Below are positions 10,501 to 24,609 of a DNA stretch of 64,000 bases, piece after piece (within the stretch, counting starts at the first letter, position 1; each line of letters begins with the position of its first letter). The stretch spans positions 95,835 to 159,834 of the forward strand of contig NW_027479300.1 in assembly GCF_051014685.1 (NCBI RefSeq), written 5' to 3'. The notes beneath the pieces are model-generated. The model was not told the origin of the DNA, made no database searches, and was given only the letters and a program-made list of their open reading frames with translations. A program made the position numbers and the translations under genes. This DNA is from Ptiloglossa arizonensis. Taxonomy: Eukaryota > Arthropoda > Insecta > Hymenoptera > Colletidae.

Positions 10501-13300
10501 ATTGGTCAATCCGTTCGCGAGATATGGCAGTTTGTAGGTAAGAAACGCTTGAGAAACTCAAAATTTTCGCAGTTCTGATGCTCGAAACGAATAACTAGAA
10601 CGGACTAGGGGAAAAGAACGCATACCGTTGTAATCGGGCGAGTTTCTACTTTCAGATGCAACAGAAATTTTGCGGATTGGTCAATCCGTTCGCGAGATAT
10701 GGTAGTTTGTAGGTAAGAAACGCTTGAAAAACTCAAAATTTTCGCAGTTCTGATGCTCGACAAGCATAACTAGAACGGTCTAGGGGAAAAGTACGCATAC
10801 CGTTGTAATCGGGCGAGTTTCTACTTTCAGATGCAACAGAAATTTTGCGGATTCGTCAATCCGTTCGCGAGATATGGCAGTTTGGAGGTAAGAAACGCTT
10901 GAGAAACTCAACATTTTCGCAGTTCTGATGCTCGAAACGAATAACTAGAACGGGCTAGGGGAAAAGTACGCATACCGTTGTAATCGGGCGAGTTTCTACT
11001 TTCAGATGCAACAGAAACTTTGCGGATTGGTCAATCCGTTCGCGAGATATGGCAGTTTGGAGGTAAGAAACGCTTGAGAAACTCAAAATTTTCGCAGTTC
11101 TGATGCTCGAAACGAATAAATAGAGCGGCCTAGGGGAAAAGTACGCATACCGTTGTAATCGGGCGAGTTTCTACTTTCAGATGCATCAGAAATTTTGCGG
11201 ATTGTTCAATCCGTTCGCGAGATATGGCAGTTTGTAGGTAAGAAACGCTTGAGAAACACAAAATTTTCGCAGTTCTGATGCTCGACAAGCATAACTAGAA
11301 CGGTCTAGGGGAAAAGTACGCATACCGTTGTAATCGGGCGAGTTTCTACTTTCAGATGCAACAGAAATTTTGCGGATTGTTCAATCCGTTCGCGAGATAT
11401 GGCAGTTTGTAGGTAAGAAACGCTTGAGAAACACAAAATTTTCGCAGTTCTGATGCTCGACAAGCATAACTAGAACGGTCTAGGGGAAAAGTACGCATAC
11501 CGTTGTAATCGGGCGAGTTTCTACTTTCAGATGCAACAGAAATTTTGCGGATTGGTCAATCCGTTCGCGAGATATGGCAGTTTGTAGGTAAGAAACGCTT
11601 GAGAAACTCAACATTTTCGCAGTTCTGATGCTCGAAACGAATAACTAGAACGGGCTAGGGGAAAAGTACGCATACCGTTGTAATCGGGCGAGTTTCTACT
11701 TTCAGATGCAACAGAAACTTTGCGGATTGGTCAATCCGTTCGCGAGATATGGCAGTTTGGAGGTAAGAAACGCTTGAGAAACTCAAAATTTTCGCAGTTC
11801 TGATGCTCGAAACGAATAACTAGAACGGACTAGGGGAAAAGAACGCATACCGTTGTAATCGGGCCAGTTTCTACTTTCAGATGCAACAGAAATTTTGCGG
11901 ATTGGTCAATCCGTTCGCGAGATATGGTAGTTTGTAGGTAAGAAACGCTTGAGAAACTCAAAATTTTCGCAGTTCTGATGCTCGACAAGCATAACTAGAA
12001 CGGCCTAGGGGAAAAGTACGCATACCGTTGTAATCGGGCGAGTTTCTACTTTCAGATGCAACAGAAATTTTGCGGATTGGTCAATCCGTTCGCGAGATAT
12101 GGCAGTTTGTAGGTAAGGAACGCTTGAGAAACTCAACATTTTCGCAGTTCTGATGCTCGAAACGAATAACTAGAACGGGCTAGGGGAAAAGTACGCATAC
12201 CGTTGTAATCGGGCGAGTTTCTACTTTCAGATGCAACAGAAACTTTGCGGATTGGTCAATCCGTTCGCGAGATATGTCAGTTTGGAGGTAAGAAACGCTT
12301 GAGAAACTCAAAATTTTCGCAGTTCTGATGCTCGAAACGAATAACTAGAACGGACTAGGGGAAAAGAACGCATACCGTTGTAATCGGGCGAGTTTCTACT
12401 TTCAGATGCAACAGAAATTTTGCGGATTGGTCAATCCGTTCGCGAGATATGGTAGTTTGTAGGTAAGAAACGCTTGAGAAACTCAAAATTTTCGCAGTTC
12501 TGATGCTCGACAAGCATAACTAGAACGGTCTAGGGGAAAAGTACGCATACCGTTGTAATCGGGCGAGTTTCTACTTTCAGATGCAACAGAAATTTTGCGG
12601 ATTCGTCAATCCGTTCGCGAGATATGGCAGTTTGGAGGTAAGAAACGCTTGAGAAACTCAACATTTTCGCAGTTCTGATGCTCGAAACGAATAACTAGAA
12701 CGGGCTAGGGGAAAAGTACGCATACCGTTGTAATCGGGCGAGTTTCTACTTTCAGATGCAACAGAAACTTTGCGGATTGGTCAATCCGTTCGCGAGATAT
12801 GGCAGTTTGGAGGTAAGAAACGCTTGAGAAACTCAAAATTTTCGCAGTTCTGATGCTCGAAACGAATAAATAGAGCGGCCTAGGGGAAAAGTACGCATAC
12901 CGTTGTAATCGGGCGAGTTTCTACTTTCAAATGCATCAGAAATTTTGCGGATTGTTCAATCCGTTCGCGAGGTATGGCAGTTTGTAGGTAAGAAACGCTT
13001 GAGAAACACAAAATTTTCGCAGTTCTGATGCTCGACAAGCATAACTAGAACGGTCTAGGGGAAAAGTACGCATACCGTTGTAATCGGGCGAGTTTCTACT
13101 TTCAGATGCAACAGAAATTTTGCGGATTGTTCAATCCGTTCGCGAGATATGGCAGTTTGTAGGTAAGAAACGCTTGAGAAACACAAAATTTTCGCAGTTC
13201 TGATGCTCGACAAGCATAACTAGAACGGTCTAGGGGAAAAGTACGCATACCGTTGTAATCGGGCGAGTTTCTACTTTCAGATGCAACAGAAATTTTGCGG
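10501..13300. repeat. 10-monomer (1,750 bp) higher-order repeat, six monomers shared
   Basis: Monomers at 10501-11550 recur at 12251-13300. Shared markers are ATTCGTCAAT, the ATAAATAGAGCGG/GCATCAG monomer (11026 and 12776) and two successive ATTGTTCAAT/AACACAAAA monomers. Differences include CTTGAAAAACTC at 10724 in the first copy, and TTTCAAATGC near 12926 and GAGGTATGG near 12971 in the second. Between the copies lie the trimer copies at 11551-12250. Confidence 0.8.
11551..12600. repeat. 3-monomer (525 bp) tandem duplication
   Basis: The order GGGC type, GAACG type, GGTAG/GACAAGC type is present at 11551-12075 and again at 12076-12600. The copies carry private changes: GGGCCAG near 11873 in the first, TAAGGAACG near 12117 and GATATGTCAG near 12276 in the second. 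The same three-monomer order also occurs near the start of the window, so it is an old building block. Confidence 0.7.
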
Positions 13301-15224
13301 ATTGGTCAATCCGTTCGCGAGATATGGCAGTTTGTAGGTAAGAAACGCTTGAGAAACTCAAAATTTTCGCAGTTCTGATGCTCGACAAGCATAACTAGAA
13401 CGGTCTAGGGGAAAAGTACGCATACCGTTGTAATCGGGCGAGTTTCTACTTTCAGATGCAACAGAAATTTTGCGGATTTGTCAATCCGTTGGCGAGATAT
13501 GGCAGTTTGTAGGTAAGAAACGCTTGAGAAACTCAACATTTTCGCAGTTCTGATGCTCCAAACGATTAACTAGAACGGCCTAGGGGAAAAGTACGCATAC
13601 CGTTGTAATCGGGCGAGTTTCTACTTTCAGATGCAACAGAAATTTTGCGGATTGGTCAATCCGTTCGCGAGATATGGCAGTTTGTAGGTAAGAAACGCTT
13701 GAGAAACTCAACATTTTCGCAGTTCTGTTGCTCGACAAGCATAACTAGAACGGTCTAGGGGAAAAGTACGCATACCGTTATAATCGGGCGAGTTTCTACT
13801 TTCAGATGCAACAGAAATTTGCGGATTGGTCAATCCGTTCGCGAGATATGGCAGTTTGTAGGTAAGAAACGCTTGAGAAACTCAACATTTTCGCAGTTCT
13901 GATGCTCGAAACGAATAACTAGAACGGCCTAGGGGAAAAGTACGCATACCGTTGTAATCGGGCGAGTTTCTACTTTCAGATGCAACAGAAACTTTGCAGA
14001 TTGGTCAATCCGTTCGCGAGATATGGCAGTTTGGATGTAAGAAACGCTTGAGAAACTCAAAATTTTCGCAGTTCTGATGCTCGAAACGAATAACTAGAAC
14101 GGGCTAGGGGAAAAGTACGCATACCGTTGTAATCGGGCGAGTTTCTACTTTCAGATGCAACAGAAACTTTGCGGATTGGTCAATCCGTTCGCGAGATATG
14201 GCAGTTTGGAGGTAAGAAACGCTTGAGAAACTCAAAATTTTCGCAGTTCTGATGCTCGAAACGAATAACTAGAACGGACTAGGGGAAAAGAACGCATACC
14301 GTTGTAATCGGGCGAGTTTCTACTTTCAGATGCAACAGAAATTTTGCGGATTGGTCAATCCGTTCGCGAGATATGGTAGTTTGTAGGTAAGAAACGCTTG
14401 AGAAACTCAAAATTTTCGCAGTTCTGATGCTCGACAAGCATAACTAGAACGGTCTAGGGGAAAAGTACGCATACCGTTGTAATCGGGCGAGTTTCTACTT
14501 TCAGATGCAACAGAAACTTTGCGGATTGGTCAATCCGTTCGCGAGATATGGCAGTTTGGAGGTAAGAAACGCTTGAGAAACTCAAAATTTTCGCAGTACT
14601 GATGCTCGCAACGAATAAATAGAGCGGCCTAGGGGAAAAGTACGCATACCGTTGTAATCGGGCGAGTTTCTACTTTCAGATGCATCAGAAATTTTGCGGA
14701 TTGTTCAATCCGTTCGCGAGATATGGCAGTTTGTAGGTAAGAAACGCTTGAGAAACACAAAATTTTCGCAGTTCTGATGCTCGACAAGCATAACTAGAAC
14801 GGTCTAGGGGAAAAGTACGCATACCGTTGTAATCGGGCGAGTTTCTACTTTCAGATGCAACAGAAATTTTGCGGATTGGTCAATCCGTTCGCGAGATATG
14901 GCAGTTTGTAGGTAAGAAACGCTTGAGAAACACAAAATTTTCGCTGTTCTGATGCTCGACAAGCATAACTAGAACGGTCTAGGGGAAAAGTACGCATAAC
15001 GTTGTAATCGGGCGAGTTTCTACTTTCAGATGCAACAGAAATTTTGCGGATTGGTCAATCCGTTCGCGAGATATGGCAGTTTGTAGGTAAGAAACGCTTG
15101 AGAAACTCAACATTTTCGCAGTTCTGAAGCTCGAAACGAATAACTAGAACGGGCTAGGGGAAAAGTACGCATACCGTTGTAATCGGGCGAGTTTCTACTT
15201 TCAGATGCAACAGAAACTTTGCGG
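13301..15224. repeat. Mixed satellite stretch without a clear long register
   Basis: Eleven ordinary monomers with several private changes (TTTGTCAATCC, CTGTTGCTCGAC, CTCCAAACGATTAAC). The first 1-nt deletion of the window is at about 13815-13820, where the usual AAATTTTGCGG reads AAATTTGCGG. Monomers at about 14525-15049 are a third, more diverged copy of the ATAAATAGAGCGG block found at 11026 and 12776. No non-satellite sequence is present. Confidence 0.8.
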
Positions 15225-18200
15225 AATGGTCAATCCGTTCGCGAGATATGGCAGTTTGGAAGTAAGAAACGCTTGAGGAACTCAAAATTTTCGCAGTTCT
15301 GATGCTCGAAACGAATAACTAGAACGGACTAGGGGAAAAGAACGCATACCGTTGTAATCGGGCCAGTTTCTACTTTCAGATGCAACAGAAATTTTGCGGA
15401 TTGGTCAATCCGTTCGCGAGATATGGTAGTTTGTAGGTAAGAAACGCTTGAGAAACTCAAAATTTTCGCAGTTCTGATGCTCGACAAGCATAACTAGAAC
15501 GGTCTAGGGGAAAAGTACGCATACCGTTGTAATCGGGCGAGTTTCTACTTTCAGATGCAACAGAAATTTTGCGGATTTGTCAATCCGTTGGCGAGATATG
15601 GCAGTTTGTTGGTAAGAAACGCTTGAGAAACTCAACATTTTCGCAGTTCTGATGCTCGAAACGAATAACTAGAACGGCCTAGGGGAAAAGTACGCATACC
15701 GTTGTAATCGGGCGAGTTTCTACTTTCAGATGCAACAGAAATTTTGCGGATTGGTCAATCCGTTCGCGAGATATGGCAGTTTGGAGGTAAGAAACGCTTG
15801 AGAAACTCAAAATTTTCGCAGTTCTGATGCTCGAAACGAATAACTAGAACGGACCAGGGGAAAAGTACGCATACCGTTGTAATCGGGCGTGTTTCTACTT
15901 TCAGATGCAACAGAAATTTTGCGGATTGGTCAATCCGTTCGCGAGATATGGCAGTTTGTAGGTAAGAAACGCTTGAGAAACTCAAAATTTTCGCAGTTCT
16001 GATGCTCGACAAGCATAACTAGGACGGTCTAGGGGAAAAGTACCCATACCGTTGTAATCGGGCGAGTTTCTACTTTCAGATGCAACAGAAATTTTGCGGA
16101 TTGGTCAATCCGTTCGCGAGATATGGCAGTTTGGAGGTAAGAAACGCTTGAGAAACTCAAAATTTTCGCAGTTCTGATGCTCGAAACGAATAACTAGAAC
16201 GGACCAGGGGAAAAGTACGCATACCGTTGTAATCGGGCGAGTTTCTACTTTCAGATGCAACAGAAATTTTGCGGATTGGTCAATCCGTTGGCGAGATATG
16301 GCAGTTTGTAGGTAAGAAACGCTTGAGAAACTCAACATTTTCGCAGTTCTGATGCTCGAAACGAATAACTAGAACGGCCTAGGGGAAAAGTACGCATACC
16401 GTTGTAATCGGGCGAGTTTCTACTTTCAGATGCAACAGAAATTTTGCGGATTGGTCAATCCGTTCGCGAGATATGGCAGTTTGTAGGTAAGAAACGCTTG
16501 AGAAACTCAACATTTTCGCAGTTCTGATGCTGGAAACGAATAACTAGAACGGGCTAGGGGAAAAGTACGCATACCGTTGTAATCGGGCGAGATTCTACTT
16601 TCAGATGCAACAGAAACTTTGCGGATTGGTCAATCCGTTCGCGAGATATGGCAGTTTGTAGGTAAGAAACGCTTGAGAAACTCAACATTTTCGCAGTTCT
16701 GATGCTCGAAACGAATAACTAGAACGGCCTAGGGGAAAGTACGCATACCGTTGTAATCGGGCGAGTTTATACTTTCAGATGCAACAGAAATTTTGCGGAT
16801 TGGTCAATCGGTTCGCGAGATATGGCAGTTTGGAGGTAAGAAACGCTTGAGAAACTCAACATTTTCGCAGTTCTGATGCTCGAAACGAATAACTAGAACG
16901 GGCTAGGGGAAAAGTACGCATACCGTTGTAATCGGGCGAGTTTCTACTTTCAGATGCAACAGAAACTTTGCGGATTGGTCAATCCGTTCGCGAGATATGG
17001 CAGTTTGGAGGTAAGAAACGCTTGAGAAACTCAAAATTTTCGCAGTTCTGATGCTCGAAACGAATAACTAGAACGGACTAGGGGAAAAGAACGCAAACCG
17101 TTGTAATCGGGCGAGTTTCTACTTTCAGATGCAACAGAAATTTTGCGGATTGGTCAATCCGTTCGCGAGATATGGTAGTTTGTAGGTAAGAAACGCTTGA
17201 GAAACTCAAAATTTTCGCAGTTCTGATGCTCGACAAGCATAACTAGAACGGTCTAGGGGAAAAGTACGCATACCGTTGTAATCGGGCGAGTTTCTACTTT
17301 CAGATGCAACAGAAATTTTGCGGATTGGTCAATCCGTTGGCGAGATATGGCAGTTTGTAGGTAAGAAACGCTTGAGAAACTCAACATTTTCGCAGTTCTG
17401 ATGCTCGAAACGAATAACTAGAACGGCCTAGCGGAAAAGTACGCATACCGTTGTAATCGGGCGAGTTTCTACTTTCAGATGCAACAGAAATTTTGCGGAT
17501 TGGTCAATCCGTTCGCGAGATATGGCAGTTTGGAGGTAAGAAACGCTTGAGAAACTCAAAATTTTCGCCGTTCTGATGCTCGAAACGAATAACTAGAACA
17601 GACCAGGGGAAAAGTACGCATACCGTTGTAATCGGGCGAGTTTCTACTTTCAGATGCAACAGAAATTTTGCGGATTGGTCAATCCGTTCGCGAGATATGG
17701 CAGTTTGTAGGTAAGAAACGCTTGAGAAACTCAAAATTTTCGCAGTTCTGATGCTCGACAAGCATAACTAGGACGGTCTAGGGGAAAAGTACCCATACCG
17801 TTGTAATCGGGCGAGTTTCTACTTTCAGATGCAACAGAAATTTTGCGGATTGGTCAATCCGTTCGCGAGATATGGCAGTTTGGAGGTAAGAAACGCTCCA
17901 GAAACTCAAAATTTTCGCACTTCTGATGCTCGAAACGAATAACTAGAACGGACTAGGGGAAAAGTACGCATACCGTTGCAATCGGGCGAGTTTCTACTTT
18001 CAGATGCAACAGAAATTTTGCGGATTGGTCAATCCATTCGCGAGATATGGCAGTTTGGAGGTAAGAAACGCTTGAAAAACTCAAAATTTTCGCAGTTCTG
18101 ATGCTCGAAACGAATAACTAGAACGGACTAGGGGAAAAGTACGCATACCGTTGTAATCGGGCGAGTTTCTACTTTCAGATGCAACAGAAATTTTGCGGAT

Positions 18201-19423
18201 TGGTCAATCCGTTCGCGAGATATGGCAGTTTGTAGGTAAGAAACGCTTGAGAAACTGAACATTTTCGCAGTTCTGATGCTCGAAACGAATAACTAGAACG
18301 GCCTAGGGGAAAAGTACGCATACCGTTGTAATCGGGCGAGTTTCTACTTTCAGATGCAACAGAAATTTTGCGGATTGGTCAATCCGTTCGCGCGATATGG
18401 TAGTTTGTAGGTAAGAAACGCTTGAGAAACTCAAAATTTTCGCAGTTCTGATGCTCGACAAGCATAACTAGAACGGTCTAGGGGAAAAGTACGCATACCG
18501 TTGTAATCGGGCGAGTTTCTACTTTCAGATGCAACAGAAATTTTGCGGATTGGTCAATCCGTTCGCGAGATATGGCAGTTTGGAAGTAAGAAACGCTTGA
18601 GAAACTCAAAATTTTCGCAGTTCTGATGCTCGACAAGCATAACTAGAACGGTCTAGGGGAAAAGTACGCATACCGTTGTAATCGGGCGAGTTTCTACTTT
18701 CAGATGCAACAGAAATTTTGCGGATTGGTCAATCCGTTCGCGAGATATGGCAGTTTGTAGGTAAGAAACGCTTGAGAAACTCAAAATTTTCGCAGTTCTG
18801 ATGCTCGACAAGCATAACTAGGACGGTCTAGGGGAAAAGTACCCATACCGTTGTAATCGGGCGAGTTTCTACTTTCAGATGCAACAGAAATTTTGCGGAT
18901 TGGTCAATCCGTTCGCGAGATATGGCAGTTTGGAGGTAAGAAACGCTCCAGAAACTCAAAATTTTCGCAGTTCTGATGCTCGAAACGAATAACTAGAACG
19001 GACTAGGGGAAAAGTACGCACACAGTTGTAATCGGGCGAGTTTCTACTTTCAGATGCAACAGAAATTTTGCGGATTGGTCAATCCGTTCGCGAGATATGG
19101 TAGTTTGTAGGTAAGAAACGCTTGAGAAACTCAAAATTTTCGCAGTTCTGATGCTCGACAAGCATAACTAGAACGGTCTAGGGGAAAAGTACGCATACCG
19201 TTGTAATCGGGCGAGTTTCTACTTTCAGATGGAACAGAAATTTTGCGGATTGGTCAATCCGTTCGCGAGATATGGCAGTTTGTAGGTAAGAAACGCTTGA
19301 GAAACTCAACATTTTCGCAGTTCTGATGCTCGAAACGAATAACTAGAACGGCCTAGGGGAAAAGTACGCATACCGTTGTAATCGGGCGAGTTTCTACTTT
19401 CAGATGCAACAGAAATTTTGCGG
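15225..19423. repeat. 24-monomer higher-order unit (4,199 bp), copy 1
   Basis: The unit starts with a GAAGTAAG/GAGGAACTC/GGGCCAG monomer at 15225 and ends before the same monomer type returns at 19424. It includes a GGCGTGTTTC monomer (15750), a GCTGGAAACG/GAGATTCTAC monomer (16450), a 1-nt deletion in the A run at 16736-16738, CGGTTCGCGA near 16808, TAGCGGAAAAG near 17430, and two CTCCAG monomers. Parts recur at 19424 and at 23621. Confidence 0.85.
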
Positions 19424-22400
19424 ATTGGTCAATCCGTTCGCGAGATATGGCAGTTTGGAAGTAAGAAACGCTTGAGGAACTCAAAATTTTCGCAGTTCTG
19501 ATGCTCGAAACGAATAACTAGAACGGACTAGGGGAAAAGAACGCATACCGTTGTAATCGGGCCAGTTTCTACTTTCAGATGCAACAGAAATTTTGCGGAT
19601 TGGTCAATCCGTTCGCGAGATATGGTAGTTTGTAGGTAAGAAACGCTTGAGAAACTCAAAATTTTCGCAGTTCTGATGCTCGACAAGCATAACTAGAACG
19701 GTCTAGGGGAAAAGTACGCATACCGTTGTAATCGGGCGAGTTTCTACTTTCAGATGCAACAGAAATTTTGCGGATTTGTCAATCCGTTGGCGAGATATGG
19801 CAGTTTGTTGGTAAGAAACGCTTGAGAAACTCAACATTTTCGCAGTTCTGATGCTCGAAACGAATAACTAGAACGGCCTAGGGGAAAAGTACGCATACCG
19901 TTGTAATCGGGCGAGTTTCTACTTTCAGATGCAACAGAAATTTTGCGGATTGGTCAATCCGTTCGCGAGATATGGCAGTTTGGAGGTAAGAAACGCTTGA
20001 GAAACTCAAAATTTTCGCAGTTCTGATGCTCGAAACGAATAACTAGAACGGACCAGGGGAAAAGTACGCATACCGTTGTAATCGGGCGTGTTTCTACTTT
20101 CAGATGCAACAGAAATTTTGCGGATTGGTCAATCCGTTCGCGAGATATGGCAGTTTGTAGGTAAGAAACGCTTGAGAAACTCAAAATTTTCGCAGTTCTG
20201 ATGCTCGACAAGCATAACTAGGACGGTCTAGGGGAAAAGTACCCATACCGTTGTAATCGGGCGAGTTTCTACTTTCAGATGCAACAGAAATTTTGCGGAT
20301 TGGTCAATCCGTTCGCGAGATATGGCAGTTTGGAGGTAAGAAACGCTTGAGAAACTCAAAATTTTCGCAGTTCTGATGCTCGAAACGAATAACTAGAACG
20401 GACCAGGGGAAAAGTACGCATACCGTTGTAATCGGGCGAGTTTCTACTTTCAGATGCAACAGAAATTTTGCGGATTGGTCAATCCGTTGGCGAGATATGG
20501 CAGTTTGTAGGTAAGAAACGCTTGAGAAACTCAACATTTTCGCAGTTCTGATGCTCGAAACGAATAACTAGAACGGCCTAGGGGAAAAGTACGCATACCG
20601 TTGTAATCGGGCGAGTTTCTACTTTCAGATGCAACAGAAATTTTGCGGATTGGTCAATCCGTTCGCGAGATATGGCAGTTTGTAGGTAAGAAACGCTTGA
20701 GAAACTCAACATTTTCGCAGTTCTGATGCTGGAAACGAATAACTAGAACGGGCTAGGGGAAAAGTACGCATACCGTTGTAATCGGGCGAGATTCTACTTT
20801 CAGATGCAACAGAAACTTTGCGGATTGGTCAATCCGTTCGCGAGATATGGCAGTTTGTAGGTAAGAAACGCTTGAGAAACTCAACATTTTCGCAGTTCTG
20901 ATGCTCGAAACGAATAACTAGAACGGCCTAGGGGAAAGTACGCATACCGTTGTAATCGGGCGAGTTTATACTTTCAGATGCAACAGAAATTTTGCGGATT
21001 GGTCAATCGGTTCGCGAGATATGGCAGTTTGGAGGTAAGAAACGCTTGAGAAACTCAACATTTTCGCAGTTCTGATGCTCGAAACGAATAACTAGAACGG
21101 GCTAGGGGAAAAGTACGCATACCGTTGTAATCGGGCGAGTTTCTACTTTCAGATGCAACAGAAACTTTGCGGATTGGTCAATCCGTTCGCGAGATATGGC
21201 AGTTTGGAGGTAAGAAACGCTTGAGAAACTCAAAATTTTCGCAGTTCTGATGCTCGACAAGCATAACTAGAACGGTCTAGGGGAAAAGTACGCATACCGT
21301 TGTAATCGGGCGAGTTTCTACTTTCAGATGCAACAGAAATTTTGCGGATTGGTCAATCCGTTCGCGAGATATGGCAGTTTGTAGGTAAGAAACGCTTGAG
21401 AAACTCAACATTTTCGCAGTTCTGATGCTCGAAACGAATAACTAGAACGGCCTAGGGGAAAAGTACGCATACCGTTGTAATCGGGCGAGTTTCTACTTTC
21501 AGATGCAACAGAAATTTTGCGGATTGGTCAATCCGTTCGCGAGATATGGCAGTTTGGAGGTAAGAAACGCTTGAGAAACTCAAAATTTTCGCAGTTCTGA
21601 TGCTCGAAACGAATAACTAGAACGGACCAGGGGAAAAGTACGCATACCGTTGTAATCGGGCGTGTTTCTACTTTCAGATGCAACAGAAATTTTGCGGATT
21701 GGTCAATCCGTTCGCGAGATATGGCAGTTTGTAGGTAAGAAACGCTTGAGAAACTCAAAATTTTCGCAGTTCTGATGCTCGACAAGCATAACTAGGACGG
21801 TCTAGGGGAAAAGTACCCATACCGTTGTAATCGGGCGAGTTTCTACTTTCAGATGCAACAGAAATTTTGCGGATTGGTCAATCCGTTCGCGAGATATGGC
21901 AGTTTGGAGGTAAGAAACGCTTGAGAAACTCAAAATTTTCGCAGTTCTGATGCTCGAAACGAATAACTAGAACGGACCAGGGGAAAAGTACGCATACCGT
22001 TGTAATCGGGCGAGTTTCTACTTTCAGATGCAACAGAAATTTTGCGGATTGGTCAATCCGTTGGCGAGATATGGCAGTTTGTAGGTAAGAAACGCTTGAG
22101 AAACTCAACATTTTCGCAGTTCTGATGCTCGAAACGAATAACTAGAACGGCCTAGGGGAAAAGTACGCATACCGTTGTAATCGGGCGAGTTTCTACTTTC
22201 AGATGCAACAGAAATTTTGCGGATTGGTCAATCCGTTCGCGAGATATGGCAGTTTGTAGGTAAGAAACGCTTGAGAAACTCAACATTTTCGCAGTTCTGA
22301 TGCTGGAAACGAATAACTAGAACGGGCTAGGGGAAAAGTACGCATACCGTTGTAATCGGGCGAGATTCTACTTTCAGATGCAACAGAAACTTTGCGGATT

Positions 22401-24609
22401 GGTCAATCCGTTCGCGAGATATGGCAGTTTGTAGGTAAGAAACGCTTGAGAAACTCAACATTTTCGCAGTTCTGATGCTCGAAACGAATAACTAGAACGG
22501 CCTAGGGGAAAGTACGCATACCGTTGTAATCGGGCGAGTTTATACTTTCAGATGCAACAGAAATTTTGCGGATTGGTCAATCGGTTCGCGAGATATGGCA
22601 GTTTGGAGGTAAGAAACGCTTGAGAAACTCAACATTTTCGCAGTTCTGATGCTCGAAACGAATAACTAGAACGGGCTAGGGGAAAAGTACGCATACCGTT
22701 GTAATCGGGCGAGTTTCTACTTTCAGATGCAACAGAAACTTTGCGGATTGGTCAATCCGTTCGCGAGATATGGCAGTTTGGAGGTAAGAAACGCTTGAGA
22801 AACTCAAAATTTTCGCAGTTCTGATGCTCGAAACGAATAACTAGAACGGACTAGGGGAAAAGAACGCAAACCGTTGTAATCGGGCGAGTTTCTACTTTCA
22901 GATGCAACAGAAATTTTGCGGATTGGTCAATCCGTTCGCGAGATATGGTAGTTTGTAGGTAAGAAACGCTTGAGAAACTCAACATTTTCGCAGTTCTGAT
23001 GCTCGAAACGAATAACTAGAACGGCCTAGGGGAAAGTACGCATACCGTTGTAATCGGGCGAGTTTATACTTTCAGATGCAACAGAAATTTTGCGGATTGG
23101 TCAATCGGTTCGCGAGATATGGCAGTTTGGAGGTAAGAAACGCTTGAGAAACTCAACATTTTCGCAGTTCTGATGCTCGAAACGAATAACTAGAACGGGC
23201 TAGGGGAAAAGTACGCATACCGTTGTAATCGGGCGAGTTTCTACTTTCAGATGCAACAGAAACTTTGCGGATTGGTCAATCCGTTCGCGAGATATGGCAG
23301 TTTGGAGGTAAGAAACGCTTGAGAAACTCAAAATTTTCGCAGTTCTGATGCTCGACAAGCATAACTAGAACGGTCTAGGGGAAAAGTACGCATACCGTTG
23401 TAATCGGGCGAGTTTCTACTTTCAGATGCAACAGAAATTTTGCGGATTGGTCAATCCGTTCGCGAGATATGGCAGTTTGTAGGTAAGAAACGCTTGAGAA
23501 ACTCAACATTTTCGCAGTTCTGATGCTCGAAACGAATAACTAGAACGGCCTAGGGGAAAAGTACGCATACCGTTGTAATCGGGCGAGTTTCTACTTTCAG
23601 ATGCAACAGAAATTTTGCGGATTGGTCAATCCGTTCGCGAGATATGGCAGTTTGGAGGTAAGAAACGCTTGAGAAACTCAAAATTTTCGCAGTTCTGATG
23701 CTCGAAACGAATAACTAGAACGGACCAGGGGAAAAGTACGCATACCGTTGTAATCGGGCGTGTTTCTACTTTCAGATGCAACAGAAATTTTGCGGATTGG
23801 TCAATCCGTTCGCGAGATATGGCAGTTTGTAGGTAAGAAACGCTTGAGAAACTCAAAATTTTCGCAGTTCTGATGCTCGACAAGCATAACTAGGACGGTC
23901 TAGGGGAAAAGTACCCATACCGTTGTAATCGGGCGAGTTTCTACTTTCAGATGCAACAGAAATTTTGCGGATTGGTCAATCCGTTCGCGAGATATGGCAG
24001 TTTGGAGGTAAGAAACGCTTGAGAAACTCAAAATTTTCGCAGTTCTGATGCTCGAAACGAATAACTAGAACGGACCAGGGGAAAAGTACGCATACCGTTG
24101 TAATCGGGCGAGTTTCTACTTTCAGATGCAACAGAAATTTTGCGGATTGGTCAATCCGTTGGCGAGATATGGCAGTTTGTAGGTAAGAAACGCTTGAGAA
24201 ACTCAACATTTTCGCAGTTCTGATGCTCGAAACGAATAACTAGAACGGCCTAGGGGAAAAGTACGCATACCGTTGTAATCGGGCGAGTTTCTACTTTCAG
24301 ATGCAACAGAAATTTTGCGGATTGGTCAATCCGTTCGCGAGATATGGCAGTTTGTAGGTAAGAAACGCTTGAGAAACTCAACATTTTCGCAGTTCTGATG
24401 CTGGAAACGAATAACTAGAACGGGCTAGGGGAAAAGTACGCATACCGTTGTAATCGGGCGAGATTCTACTTTCAGATGCAACAGAAACTTTGCGGATTGG
24501 TCAATCCGTTCGCGAGATATGGCAGTTTGTAGGTAAGAAACGCTTGAGAAACTCAACATTTTCGCAGTTCTGATGCTCGAAACGAATAACTAGAACGGCC
24601 TAGGGGAAA
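16736..24609. other. Inherited 1-nt deletion in the A run after CTAGGGG, five copies
   Basis: AGGGGAAAAGTACG reads AGGGGAAAGTACG at 16736-16738, 20935-20937, 22509-22511, 23033-23035 and 24607-24609. All five lie in monomers that also carry GTTTATACTTTC and are followed by CGGTTCGCGA, so they descend from one deletion spread by the 24- and 12-monomer amplifications. It serves as a clean marker of copy history. Confidence 0.85.
19424..21250. repeat. 24-monomer unit, copy 2 (first part, offset 4,199 bp)
   Basis: The sequence matches 15225-17050 monomer by monomer, including GAGGAACTC, TTGTTGGTAAG, GGCGTGTTTC, GAGATTCTAC, the A-run deletion (20935-20937) and CGGTTCGCGA. The match stops inside the monomer at 21173, between its positions 62 and 86: here GACAAGC follows, where copy 1 has GAAACGA and later GAACGCAAACC. 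Confidence 0.85.

Larger units (their letters stand above)
1926..10675. repeat. 25-monomer (4,375 bp) tandem duplication, nearly perfect
   Basis: The 25 monomers at 1926-6300 recur in the same order at 6301-10675, directly adjacent. Markers repeat at exactly +4,375: CGGTTCGCGA at 2811 and 7186, GCACGAAAC near 3230 and 7605, and the unusual CAAACCGTTAGCGA monomer at 5951 and 10326. I noticed only three mismatches: 3274 A versus 7649 G, 4489 G versus 8864 A, and 5373 C versus 9748 T. The high identity points to a recent single event or to homogenisation; a full alignment would give the exact count. The monomers before and after the pair break the register. Confidence 0.9.
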
